A stretch of DNA of 64,000 nt from Glaciozyma antarctica PI12 (lineage: Eukaryota; Basidiomycota; Microbotryomycetes; Kriegeriales; Camptobasidiaceae): contig KZ627158.1 in the NCBI GenBank assembly GCA_002917775.1, positions 1,133,103 through 1,197,102 on the forward strand. The letters are read 5' to 3'. Both the position numbers and the translations under genes were made by a program. The notes beneath the pieces are model-generated. The model made no database searches. It was not told the origin of the DNA and saw only the letters and a list, made by a program, of their open reading frames with translations. The stretch's first letter is position 1; each line of letters starts with the position of its first letter. This document shows positions 9,588 to 21,385 of the stretch, piece by piece.

Positions 9588-11733
9588 ATGACCGCACCCT
9601 GGCAAGAGATCGCAACGGCGAAAGCCCAGGAGCGCCAGTCGAAGCTCCCCGCCGAATGGCTCATCCCTCCCGCTCTCCTCCCAGACGCCAGCGCGGCGAA
9701 CGTGCAGGACTTCCCCAACACAAGCGGTTTCTTTACAAAGGAGGAGCTCACGATTACCGAGTCAACTGCTTCCGAGGTCGTCGCCAGGATCGCCAGCGGC
9801 GAGTGGACTGCGGTGCAGGTGCTCAAGGCGGTATCGAAGCGTGCTGCCGTCGCTCAGCAGCTGGTCAACTGGTCCGAGGCTTCTACTTCTCGCTATAATA
9901 GCTTGTTAGCTTTCCTACTCCCCAGCCTCACGGAGATTGCATTGGTTACCGCTCTCGCACGCGCCGCGGAGCTCGACGCTTACTTCGAGAAGGAGGGCAA
10001 GACTGTGGGACCGCTCCACGGTCTACCTATCTCGTTCAAGGTCAGTAAGCTTCTCTTAGCCATCACCCGTGTTGACACTTTCCACAGGATCAGTTCCAGC
10101 TCAAAGGGCTCGATACGACAATCGGCTGTTCGCTACCTCGCTCTTCGCCCCTCGAACCGCGTTGACGACCCTTTCCAGACGTCTCTTTCGCCAACGAACC
10201 CGCGTCGGAGGATTCGACACTCGTGGCTCTCCTCTGTCAAGCCGGAGCGATCCCGTATGTCAAAACGAACCTGCCTGCAACGATCATGGTTCGTCCCACT
10301 TCGCTCCTCTCCTCTCGTCTCCTTCCTTCAACTCTTCGCCAATGAATATATGGGAGAGAGCGTCAACAACATTTGGGGACGAACCGTAAACCCCCGCAAC
10401 CGCCACCTCACGAGCGGCGGATCCAGCGGCGGAGAATCTGCGCTCGTCTCATTCCGAGGCTCTTTCATCGGCGTCGGCACCGAGTGAGTCTTCTGCTTCC
10501 CCAGCTCTCTTCTTCTCACTAAACTAGGTTCATTCAGCATCGGTGGCTCTATTCGCTCTCCCTGCTCCATCACAGGCCTCTACGGACTCCGGCCCTCGGT
10601 GCGTCGTTTTTCGCAACTTCGCCCCTCCACTCATTTCTAAGTTCTCCTTCCCAGCACGGCCGCGTATCGTACCAAAAAGTCGCCAACTCGTACGTCGGAC
10701 ACGAAGCGATTCGCTCGACCGCAGGACCCATGTGTCGCTCTCCCGCCGATATCCGCCTCTTCATGTCGGCCCTCGCAGTGTAGGTACCCTGGCTTCATGA
10801 TCCGCAGAGCCTCCCGATTCCGTGAAGGGAAGAGGAGGAGATCCTTCCTGAGCAGTTGGTGTTTGGTTGGGCGCTGAGCAACGGAGTCGTTCCGCCTTCT
10901 CCGCCTGTTGAGCGGGCGATGAGGATCGTCAAGGCGAAGCTCGAGCAAGCGGGGCACAAGGTCATCGATATCGGCAAGGTAGGTTCCCTCTCTACTCACT
11001 TCGAAGCGTTCACTGAACTCAGCGCGCCTCATAGGTCGACGAAATGGTCGAAGCGACCGAACTGGCGTTCAAGATGTGGGTCGCCGACGGCGGAGAAGAC
11101 CTCCATCGGGACCTCTCCGCCTCCGGCGAGCCCTGGCACCCCTCCATCACTTCCTGGGGCCACCCCTCGCTGCACGCAGCGAAGCCAAGCGTCTACGATA
11201 CGTGGCAAATCCAGCGACAGCGAGACTTGCTTGCGACGAAGTGGTGCGAGAGGTGGGAGGCGACGAAGGAGCTTACGGGGACGGGGAGGGCTTGGGACGC
11301 TGTTATTTGTCCTGCGACGCCGTTCCCTGCTTTGCCGCATTTGACGGGCGACGAGGAGTTTGGGACGAAGGAGGGGACGGTTTACGCGACGCGTGAGTGT
11401 GGCGCAGGAGGAGCGGGACGCAGCTAATGAAGTCGCAGTGGCTCCGCTTCTGAACCTCACTAGCGGTACATTCCCCGTTACGATGGTCGACCAGGAGCTC
11501 GATGTCGTTCCCGCCGACTGGGTCGCAAAGACACCCTACGAACAGAAAGTGATGGATTTCTGTGAGACCCCTCTCGTCGCTCTCTCGTCCTCGCTCACGT
11601 CCCACTTCCCGCAGACGAATCACCAGCGAGGTTCGAGAATGTGCTCGTGGGGCTAAACATCACGGCGAGGGTGCTCGTGCTCGAGAAGGTGACGGCGATG
11701 CTGGAAGTTATCGAGAGAGCGTTGGCAGCTTGA
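9588..11733 (+). CDS. Amidase-signature hydrolase (acetamidase/AmdS-like)
   Basis: Hydrolyses carboxamides with the Ser-cisSer-Lys triad of the amidase signature family; the substrate is unknown. Order seen: N-terminal helical part (KLPAEWLIPPALLPD), GPLHGLPISFK with the catalytic Lys, GYVSFANEPASEDSTLV after an intron with a GTTCGC donor, AGAIPYVKTNLPATIM, NNIWGRTVNP, TSGGSSGGESALVSFRGS (Gly/Ser signature), GVGTDIGGSIRSP (nucleophile region), GLYGLRPS and a C-terminal MVDQELDVVPADWV. At least eight exons. The start at 9588 follows a CCACCACC context. The family usually has about 550 residues, which fits. The gene is divergent from MRM2 (about 150 bases between starts). Confidence 0.9.
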
Positions 11734-11928
11734 TTAGGCTGCCCCGTTCCGAAGCTAGAGAAGCAGTCCACCGGGCGAAGGAGGTTGTAGGAAAGCAGAC
11801 GCGCAGCGAGATGAAGAAGAGCCTTCTCCAAGCAGCCCACTCCCACATCCCCTCTCCTCGAAACCGCAAGAACACACATCTATTCCCTCGAACCCGCACC
11901 TCCTCCCCTCCTCCCTCGCAAACCCACC

Positions 11929-12958
11929 TCAAACCGTCTGCACGCTCCCATACTCACTCTCCACCCCAGGCTCCATAATCGCCGCATGTCCCAGCACCAA
12001 AATGCTCGACGCCCCGACTAGCCAGAAGAACGTCTGCCCCGACCATCAGTTTCCCTCCCCACACACAAAGGAAGAAAGGGACTCACGGAGATGGGAGCGG
12101 CGAACCAGAGGATCGGAAGACCGATGACGAAGAGAGCGGTGTAGAGGGTCTTTTGGGTGATGATCGTGTCCCCGAAAGCGACGGGTTCGGGGATGAAGCG
12201 GTTGATGGCGGCGAATCCCTGTGGGATGCGATGAGAGTCAGCTTGTGCGGCGGGGGGCGGGGGTGGGAAGGGGAGGAGAGGGGATAGGTGGAGAGCGGAA
12301 AGGAAAAGGAGGGGAGAGGGCGGGAAGGGAGAGGGGAGGAGTAAGGAGAAGGGAGGGAAGGGAGGGAAGGGAGAGGACGTACGCCGACGAGGAAACCGAT
12401 GGCGATGAGGAGGAGAGGTTTGGTGAGGAGGGAGTAGACGGCGAGGATGAGGACGACCACGATGTAGTTTCCGCTGGTCGTGTGGAAGGGGGGTTAGCCG
12501 AGTTCGTGGGAGGGGAGGTGGAGGGAGAACGCACCTGTAGAAGCGCGTGTTGTAGGTGATTCGCTGAGTCGCGACGGTGAGGTCTGCAGGCCTAGAGACG
12601 CGCTTTGCACGATCCAGTATCAGCTCCACCACCTCCTAAGCGCACTACACGCTTCTCACCTGCATATCAAAGAACTGCGCCGACGCGTTAGCCATGCCAA
12701 CGGGCGAAAGAGGGCCAACTCACCTCTTGCGCAGGTCGAAGGTGCGATAGTCGTTCCTGCTATCAAGGTGCGTGATTAGCTTCTGCTTCCCCAGTCCTTG
12801 CTTCACACGAGAGCGCGCTTAACAGCCAACCAGCCACCGCGACGTGTTCGCGTCCGGGGTTGGCCGGTACGTCCTAGGAGGAGATGGGTGGGGAAGGACG
12901 TACTCTGAAGGTTGCGATGGCATCGGGGAGGCGCTGGAGCAGAGCGGTGGGTTCCATT
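11929..12958 (-). CDS. PRA1/YIP3 family prenylated Rab acceptor
   Basis: A small four-helix hairpin membrane protein of ER/Golgi that interacts with Rab GTPases (family knowledge). The start at 12958 reads MEPTALLQRLPDAIATFR. Further exons give a YRTFDLRKR-like segment, VSRPADLTVATQRITYNTRF (the conserved PRA1 entry), NYIVVVLILAVYSLLTKPLL (first hairpin), INRFIPEPVAF, and a C-terminal hairpin ending TFFWLVGASSILVLGHAAI, MEPGVESEYGSVQ. Several exons with unusually G-rich introns; the intron around 12240-12370 has runs of GGGAGGGAAGG on the plus strand. It lies convergent to the amidase (195 bases) and divergent to SNU114. Confidence 0.85.
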
Positions 12959-13552
12959 TTGGGCGGGGTGAGGGAGGGAGGTGGGAGGGGGTGGAGCTGG
13001 GGTCGAGCTGGGGTCGAGCTAAGGGAGTCACCGGGTGTTGAGCTGGGTAGGAGCGCGAGAGAGGACGGCGGGAGTAGGTGGGCGAAGAGCTGTGCTGTCG
13101 CGCGTGTGCTGGGGCGGTGGAGGGAGGGAAGAAGAGAGCGCAGGAGGTTCCGCTGCGGAAGTCCTCTTTCACTTTTGAGTTCAACCTGCCAGACCCAGAA
13201 AAGGGAGGGACTCGATTCCTTCACGTTTCTTTTCTCAAGCGTAGGCGTAGCGAGATGGTCTACATGGATCAAGCTGGCAGGGGAGGACGGTCGACGTGGT
13301 CTCGCTCAAAAAAATCAATTTTCTCGGTCGCTCCTCGCTGTGTTCTCTCATCATTTTTCGACACTAGTTTAGTTCGTGCTCGTACGCTGTTCCTCTTCTC
13401 TTGCAAAGAGTGCAAAGGAAAGAAGCAAAGAAAAAGGACTCTTTTAAATTCATCACTTGAACTGACTCGAGTCTATCACAAACCTCCTCCGACTTGGCCT
13501 CTCGCTCTGAGTAGCCCTCCTACCTTCCCCCCTGCCCTTTAACCACCTAGCG
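12959..13552. promoter_or_regulatory. Divergent intergenic region between PRA1 and SNU114
   Basis: About 590 bases separate the two starts, long for this window. The PRA1 side is G-rich and holds a short tandem duplication (GAGCTGGGGTC twice near 12998-13020). The SNU114 side is AT-richer, with an A7 run near 13310 and a TTTTAAATTC stretch about 100 bases before the SNU114 ATG. I see no RNA gene or convincing protein frame here. Confidence 0.4.
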
Positions 13553-16500
13553 ATGGACGACTACGACGAGTTCGGCAACTACATCGGAGGAGCACTCTCA
13601 GATTCAGATGACGAGGAGCAAGAGGAGGAAGGACAGCAGGAGGAGAGACCTTTGAGAGCGTACGATGACGAGGTGGAGGAGGAGGTGGAAGAGATGGAGG
13701 TGGATGGTGAGTGGCGTTCAGGTTGCTCGGTGCTGGGTGGGGCGTAGGCGAGACGTGGACGAGCGAAGACGAGCCTGGCAGGACGATGTTGCTCGACACG
13801 GGTGGGGCGACGGCAGCTGCAGTTTGCTGGCCAGAGCAACCTTGTGAGGAGCTTGGCGTTCTCCTGCCAGGCTATTGGAACGCAGAAGGAGGGCGGAGGA
13901 GGACAGGCCGACGCGATGCAGGCCACGATCTTCTCGTGTGCCCTCGCCAGCTTTGAGCTGGTGACGGGGCGTAGGATCCCTCTGGGCTGCATTCTTCAAT
14001 CTGCTGAAGTTTAGCAGTCGCGCACGCTCGCACGCGGTACCAGAGCTGTTTTAAGGGAAGAAGGGGTGCGTTTGTGCCGAGTCAGCGGGGGGACGACGAA
14101 GGACTTGATGCTGGCGGTTGGCAGGGCTTGTACCCTGTTACCGAGGTGCCATGATGCCCTACTCGAAACCCGTTGCAAGACCGTGCGAGCGAAGGACGCG
14201 AACGCAGGGAGCAGGCAGCTCGTCCTGCGCTGGTCTGTTTGTGCGCCTGCTGTTTCTCGTTACGGCGCGAGCAGGAGACGCACTTCCCGACGTAACCTGC
14301 TATGGAGCAGTAGCTCGCGACTGGGTATCAGAAGGACTGTTCTGGCCAGGCGACGGCAGCGGGGGACGTTACCGAGAGCAGAGGGCACGCTGTGCTTCTG
14401 AGACCACCAGAAGAACTCCGTGCCTTCTGGCTCAGACGTGTTACCCCCGCTATACCACACACGCAAACCTTATACCCCAAGTTAACCCCTGCTGCCACTC
14501 CACAGATTTCCCCCTCTTCCAACGCCATCATCCTACACGATGACAAGACGTACTACCCCTCCGCCGCAGCTCTGTACGGCCCTGGCGTCGAGACGATGGT
14601 GCAAGAGGAGGACGCTCAGCCCCTCTCGCAGCCCATCGTCGAGCCGATCAAGGTCCGCAAGTTCAGGGTCGGAGCGAGCGGAGGACCGGAGAAGCGATTC
14701 GATGATGAGTGAGTTAGCTCGCCTGGGATGCCTGGGATGGGGGGAATGCTGATAGTGAGTAGGTTCATGATGGGATTGGCGGCGAACCCGGAGATGGTGC
14801 GGAATGTCGCGGTGGTGGGACATTTGCATCACGGCAAGACGAGTTTGGTCGACATGCTCGTTTACGAGACGCACAAGATTGATGTAGACTGCGACAAGCC
14901 CGTGCGTTTGACCCGCTCTCCCATCTAGCGCACGCTGACGGACTATGGCGCAAACAGCTCCGATACACCGACACGCACTCCCTCTCCCAATCCCGCCTCA
15001 TCTCCCTCAAATCCACTCCCATGTCCCTCGTCCTCCCCACCACAAAGGGCAAGTCCTACCTCGTCAACCTAATCGACACTCCAGGGCACATCAACTTCAT
15101 CGACGAAGTCGTCGCCGGAATCCGAGTTGCCGACGGAGCCGTCGTTGTCGTTGATGCGGTCGAGGGAGTTTTGTTGACGACTACGACGGCGATTCAGCAT
15201 CTCGTGGCCAGTGGTATCCCGATCGTGTGAGTGCGCGCATGGAGAGGGAGAGTGGGAAGCTGATGAGGGACGCAGGCTCGTGGTGAACAAGGTCGATCGA
15301 CTTATTCTCGAACTCCGCTTGCCGCCGGGCGACGCCTACATCAAGCTCAAGCACACGATCGAGGAAGTGAACACTGTCATCTCGTACGTTATCTCCCTTC
15401 CCCTCAGCGTCTGAGGCGGGAACTGACCTCGGTACCGCGCAGGGAGATCAACCCCGATCCCGCACTTCGCGTCTCCCCTGAGAAGGGAAACGTCTCGTTC
15501 GCTTCGACGCAGATGGGATGGTGCTTCACGCTCAAATCTTTCGCAAAGATGTACGCCGACACTTACGGTCCGTCCCTCCCTCCTTCCCCCTTCCCCGCCC
15601 CTTCCCTCTTTTCGCGTTCGCTCGCTCACGTTCGTTCGCAGGCCCGATGGACCTAGACCAATTCGCAGATCGCTTGTGGGGCAACATCTACTTCAACCCC
15701 GAGACGCGCAAGTTCTCGAAACAGAGTGCCGCGGGGTCGAAGCGAGGGTTCGAACACTTTGTCCTCGAACCGCTTTACAAGCTTTATTCTCAGGTACCTC
15801 CTTCCCTCTGTCGTTCCGAGCTCCTCGTTCCTCCCTTTCTCCCTTTCTCCCTCCCTCCCTCCCTCGCTCCCCCTCCTCCATGCGGTGAAGCAGTACTAAC
15901 GCTCGAACGCACAGGTCCTCGGCGAAGATACGGAGACGCTCAAGAAGACGCTCGGAGCGCTCGGGATCGTCCTCAAGCCCGCCTCGTACAAGATGGACGT
16001 CCGACCTCTCCTCCGCCTCGTCCTGAGCCAGTTCTTTGGCCCGGCGAATGGGTTCGTCGACATGCTCGCAGAGCACGTTCCCAACCCCGTTGAGGGGGCT
16101 AAGAACAAGGTGCGCTTTTTTTCGTACGGAGGAAGAGGGGATGGAGCTGATGAGCGAACAGGTCGAGAGCACGTACACTGGTCCGCTGGATACGAAGCTT
16201 GCGAAAGCGATGCTCGAGTGCGACCCCAAGGGACCACTCGTCATTCAGATCGTCAAGTTGTACCCGACGCCCGACGCGAACGAGTTCCGTGCGTTCGGAC
16301 GAGTGCTCAGTGGGACGGTCGTCAAGGGTCAGGAGGTCAAGGTGCTTGGAGAGGGGTATTCGCCCGAGGACGAGGAGGATATGGTGGTGCAGACTGTTGA
16401 GGCGGTGATGATCAGCGAGTCGAGGTGCGTTTCGTTTCCTGCGATGCGATATTGGGAAGCTGATGGAAGGAGCAGGTACGATATCGAGACGGACGGCATG

Positions 16501-18108
16501 CCTGCGGGCAACTTTGTTCTCCTCAGCGGCGTCGACCATTCGATCACCAAGACGGCCACTATCGTCTCTACCGACATCACGGACGAGCTCCACATCCTTC
16601 GCCCTATCAAGCAGCTCACTCAATCCGTTCTCAAAGTCGCCGTCGAACCTATGAACCCCTCGGAACTTCCCAAGATGCTCGATGGACTTAGGAAGGTCAA
16701 CAAGACGTACCCGCTCGTCGAGACGCGCGTCGAGGAAAGTGGAGAACATGTTCTCCTTGGGACGGGCGAGCTGTACCTCGATTGCGTGCTGCATGATCTT
16801 AGGAGAATGTTTGCCGAGATTGAGATCAAGGTATCGGATCCGGTCGTCAAGTTCTGCGAGACGGTCGTCGAGACTTCGGCGCTCAAGTGCTACGCCGATA
16901 CGCCTAACAAGAAGTGCGTTTCTTCCTCCTCTCTCACGCAACGAGAGCGTGACTAATGCGGTGGCGCAGGAACAAGCTCACGATGATCGCCGAACCGCTC
17001 GAGAAGGGAATCGCGGAGGATATCGAGTCGGGCAAAGTGACGATTCGGATGCCGCCGAAGCAGCTCGGAGGACACTTTCAGCAGAAGTACGGATGGGACC
17101 TCCTCGCTTCAAGATCGATTTGGGCGTTCGGACCTGACGAACAAGGGCCTAACATCCTCATGGACGATACCCTTCCTTCGGACGTGAGTGGTTCTCCCTT
17201 TGGAACGGGTGGGCGAAGCTGATGAGGCGTGAGTAGGTCGACAAGAAGCTGTTGTACAGCGTCAAGGAGTCGATCAAGCAGGGCTTCCAGTGGGGTTGCC
17301 GAGAAGGACCTCTTTGCGATGAGCGTGAGTCGTCTTCCCTCCGAGCGAGGGTGATTAATCTGACGATTGTTTCGCTCGCAGCCATACGGAATGTCAAGTT
17401 CCGTCTCCTCGGCGCCGACCTCGCAACAGAACCCATCTACCGCGGCGGAGGACAGATCATCCCTACTGCTCGCCGCGTCTGCTACTCCTCCTTCCTCATG
17501 GCTACTCCCCGCCTCCAAGAAGTACGCTCCCTTCACTCTCACCCCCGGTACGCCGCTAACCTCGCTCCTCGCAGCCCGTCTACTACGTCGAAGTTCAAGC
17601 ACCGCAAGACTGCGTCCCGGCGATCTACGAGGTCCTCGCCCGTCGACGAGGGCACGTCACCAAGGACCTTCCCAAGCCCGGTTCCCCGCTCTACACCGTC
17701 CAGGCGTACATCCCCGTCGTCGACGCCAACGGTTTCGAGACGGACCTTCGGACGCACACCCAGGGTCAGGCGTTCTGCCTTCAGACTTTTGATCACTGGT
17801 CCATCTGCCCTGGTGCGTTTTGAGCTCCCTTTCGTTGAGCGCGGGCTGATGAGGTGTGATAGGCGATCCCCTCGACAAGACAATTCAGCTTCGACCGCTC
17901 GAGCCTGCACCGGCTCAGCACCTCGCGCGCGACTTCATCCTCAAGACGAGGAGGAGGAAGGGTCTTAACGACCAGGTCAACGTTTCGAAGTACCTCGAGA
18001 GCGAGATGAGTACGTCGCATCTTTCTCTCCTCGTGTCGTGATTGCTGACTTCGAGCTTTCGCAGTTGTGGCTCTCAGTGCTTCCGACTCGATTGATTTGC
18101 TGGGATGA
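13553..18108 (+). CDS. SNU114: U5 snRNP GTPase SNU114 / EFTUD2
   Basis: An EF-2-like GTPase of the U5 snRNP that controls spliceosome activation and disassembly. The start at 13553 gives [20 protein letters not shown], the family opening, followed by an acidic tail. The GTPase domain has [12 protein letters not shown] (P-loop), [11 protein letters not shown], and VNKVDR. EF-2-like domains II-V follow, including [67 protein letters not shown] and [16 protein letters not shown]. The C-terminus is INDQV-like [15 protein letters not shown], then a last exon ending DSIDLLG. At least sixteen exons. All introns are short except the first (about 800 nt). Essential in other fungi. Confidence 0.97.
13707..14505 (+). 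other. Unusually long first intron of SNU114
   Basis: A strong GTGAGT donor at 13707 and a CCACTCCACAG acceptor ending at 14505 bound about 800 nt, roughly ten times the usual intron here. Using this donor leaves one base before an exon that must start in phase 0. Either a weaker donor at 13700 (GTGGAT) is used, or a small unrecognised exon lies inside; relatives have an extra GLVPIEDD-type stretch at this point. I scanned it for tRNA and C/D-box snoRNA signals and saw nothing convincing. Confidence 0.5.
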
Positions 18109-18268
18109 CCGCTGTAATTCAAAAGGCTCTCGCAAGCCGGTATTGTTATCTTGCTCCCAACGAAGTCACAACCCCATGCTTCCCCTCTGCATTCTGCTTC
18201 CCCTCGTACACTCTCGCAGACCGCATTCCATTCAACAGATCTAGCTACTTTCAAAAACCAACACTCCT

Positions 18269-20953
18269 CTACGAATCCAACCACCCCGAAACCGCCTCCG
18301 CCCACTCGCTCGCAGTCCCCCAAAAGTGTCCCAACCTCGTCAACAAACTCGCGAGCGAATGCAAACTCAAACTCGACAGCCGTCTTCCCTCCAAGAACGC
18401 CTCTCCCCCACTCTCCACGAACCTCCCCGCCCCATCCTCCCCTCCTTCAAGCGCTTCCCAATCCACCGGACTGGCAAGGTCGTACCTCCACCCCCCTCCT
18501 CCTCCGACGCCGCGAGTCCCTTCGAGGAAAGCGTGCGTAACAACCGCAGCGAGGTACACCGCCGACGGAAGATGGAATGGCCCCGCGCTCCCTCCCGCGC
18601 GCGCTTCGGCGAGCGACCTAATCGCAGCAGCATGCAACATCGTCCTCCTCCCCGCTGCCGTTCCGGCCCATTCCTTCCGATCGGTAGAGAGGGAGAGGAG
18701 GGCAGGAACGTCGGTGAAGAGGGTTATAGAGATGGCGTGGTATCGGACTAAGAGGTCGTTACGGTTTGAGGGGGTGAGGATTGTGGAATTGTGGATCGTG
18801 GATAGGAAGCGGGTTAGGGCTAGGGAGATGGAGGGGGAGGGGGGGACGCCGACGGTCGATTTACCGCCTGAGCCTTGGAGGTCGGAAACGAGGGATTGAA
18901 GGCCTTCGAGAATTGTATAAAGCGACAGGAGGGGGAACGGGTAGGAAGTGAGAGTGGGATCGGGGGAGGAGGAGAAGAGGGTCGTGAAGACGTCGCGGAA
19001 GATGGGGGGAGGGGGAAGAGTCGATTCGGAGCGCCGGATGGAGGCCCAGGCTTCGGCGGTGGGGGCTTGGAAGAGGAGGAGGCTGCTGCAGGATCCGGTG
19101 GGGTTCGAGGTGTGGCGAGCACAGGGTGGGAGGTGACCGATTGCGGAAAGGCGGCCGTCGAGAATGTAGTGCCTGATTTATGCAAGTTCAGTGAGAGCAG
19201 CGGCGGAATAGGAGTGATGAACTCACCCGAGGAGAGCTCGAAGCTGGACCTCGCTGGCCGCCCATCGTCGCCATGCCAAGTCGAGCTCTTCGGAAGTGGC
19301 GGAGGGATCGAGAGGAGAAGTTGGAATTTGATGGTACTGAGGAGAGCGAGCATCAGCACAGCTCAAGTTCGCGGAGGGGAGAGCAAGACGAACCATCTTC
19401 GCTTCGTGTCCCCAGCGAAAGCCGAGCGAATGAAAAGTTCCTGAGTACGCAGCAAGTCAGTGCGGCTCAGAAAAAAGAACGAGCGAAGGGACGCACTGCT
19501 CGTCGCTCGCAGTAGCTGATTGCTGGACAAGGACGCGTAGATTTGACCGAAAAGCACGGTAAGAACCAACTGCACTCCACGAGTCTCGGCATGAGGCTCT
19601 TGATACTCGATGAGCTTGTCCCACTGGAGCGAAGAATTGTCAGCAAGTATTGATGCACGTCGGCAAATGGACGAGAGACTTGCAGCAGCAGAGACACCCT
19701 TGTGCGAAAGCAGCCACAGCGTCTCTCCCTTCGCACGAGCAAGCTTTGATTCGTGAAAGAGCGATCCCAAGGCAATCTGGTTGACGTCGTGCTGACGAGT
19801 CGTCTGATGTGGGTCGAATGTGGGGCGGTGGAGGATCTGTTCGGTCTCGTTAGGTCGCGCATTGAGAATTGGAGCGGTCGCGAGACTTACTGGAAAGTGC
19901 GGAGCGATGCGCTCCCAAAAGAGCTGAAGAGAGTCGTTGAGGAAGGCGGCGCTGATCGATTTGGCGTTCGCGTCGAATGAGGAGGACTGGAGAGCGCCTG
20001 AAGGTCAGCGAGGGTTGGAATGCCTATTGCTGGAATCACTCACGACGTCGGCAATCAGCGAGTAAGTTTCTCGAATCGCGTGGTTGCGGTCAATTTCAGA
20101 GAGAGGAGAGTCGGCTGCTGGCGTCTCTTTAGGCGCGGGAGACATCAAAACGGCTCTCGAAGCAGCCCTCGACGCAATCCTCGACGCGGCCTGAGGAAGC
20201 GAGACGTTCCAATCCGAACTCTGCATCGGCATCGCCAAGTCCAGCATCCAGTGCTCCGCGAAAGGAAGGTCGCCGTGAGTGAAGAGGTTAAGGAGTGCGT
20301 CCGGGTCGGCGGGAGAGAGCTGGCTGGTCGAGGGGTCGAAAAAGGAGGGCGTCTGGGCGTAGTTGGAGAAGAAGCCGGGCGACCAGACGTCGTCGTTCTG
20401 CAGCGAGTTATCCTCGGCGTCCGTCTTCCCTGCTCCTTCGCTGTCCCTCAGCATCCCTGCAGCCTCGACGAAGAGGTCACTGATCGCCGTGTGCTCCGGA
20501 TTCGACGACACATGAGCGGCGTGATGGGGAGGAGGGAGGTATTGAGAGTAGGTGTGGTCGGGGCTGAGCTGGAGAACGGAGATGTGAGGGGAGTAGTCGA
20601 GAGGAGCGTCTTGCGGTACGGAGACGTGCGCCAGAGTGGGGAGAGGGAGGGGCGGCGGTTGCTGGGGAGCAGGTGATGGGGCGGCGCCGCCGGCGTCTGA
20701 GGCAGTGTGGGTTCGTACGTTGCGTACGTGGCAGTCCTGGCGAGCGAACAGCTTGCCGCAGATGGTGCTGGAGGCAAGACATCAGCTCCAACCCAGGCCA
20801 GGCGCTGGCGAGGACTCACCAGGGGAATGGCTGCTCCTTAGTATGACTCCTTTGGTGTCGCACCACATGCTCCCTCTTCTTGAACGTCGCACCGCAATAA
20901 GTGCAAGTCTTGATGGAGGGTGCGTTGCTCTTGACGCCGGGAACGGGAGGCAT
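18269..20953 (-). CDS. C2H2 zinc-finger transcription factor with fungal-specific regulatory domain
   Basis: A putative nuclear regulator. The first finger is canonical (CTYCGATFKKREHVVRHQRS). An intron at about 20769-20822 interrupts the next linker and the second finger follows as CTICGKLFARQDCHVRNVRT. There the first zinc-binding His of the usual pattern is replaced by Asn. A Ser/Pro-rich middle follows, then a fungal_trans-like domain: DSLQLFWERIAPHFP, LHRPTFDPHQTTRQHDV, ETLWLLSH, TRGVQLVLTVLFGQIY, LDLAWRRWAASEVQLRALLG, HYILDGRLSAIGH. The C-terminus is ...ASEWAEAVSGWLDS. I chose 20953 because it is the first ATG after a likely 5' intron acceptor at about 21130. The frame is open upstream without an ATG. 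The gene is convergent with SNU114. Confidence 0.8.
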
Positions 20954-21385
20954 GAGGACGGGAGGCGTGGGGCCTGAGTCGCCTTGCGACTGAAGCCCTA
21001 GGGAGTGTGTTGAGCTTGCAGCGGAGCTGGAGGAGAGTTTGAGCTCTGCGAGGGAGAGGACGAGGTGCGAGAGGGAGGAAAGAGAGGGAGGAATGTGGGG
21101 GGCCGCGACTTCGCGCAGCTTTGACCGCGGCAGGGCGTCGTTTTGGGCTAGTACTGCCAGCGTTTAGCAGACAGCGCCGATTCTATCCAAGAGAGCCGCC
21201 GACAGATCCTCAAGTCAGTGGGAAGGGAGGGAGAAAGCAGGCGACGCTCAACTTTGCGTCTTCGGCGGCGCTCTCGCTGCCGAGCCCGTCTCTCTTCGCA
21301 GCTCGAAAGTTCAGAACGACAGCACGCTTTACTAAAAAGCAAGCCTGCGTTTCCCCGGGGACGACTGGGGACAGCAAGACCCAAT
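20954..21385. other. Intergenic region upstream of the C2H2 factor gene
   Basis: Between the C2H2 factor start and the DUF3500 stop. On the minus strand a CTAAACGCTGGCAG sequence near 21150-21163 looks like an intron 3' end and would place the first ATG at 20953. No matching donor is obvious. No other gene seen. Confidence 0.3.

Noticed and set aside
10119-10173. Possible GC-AG intron in the amidase
   Set aside because: A GTTCGC donor three bases further gives the expected GYVSFANEP motif, so ordinary GT-AG splicing is enough.
14118-14405. C/D-box snoRNA inside the long SNU114 intron
   Set aside because: ATGATGC near 14151 and CTGA near 14399 are too far apart and the C box is imperfect; no terminal stem.
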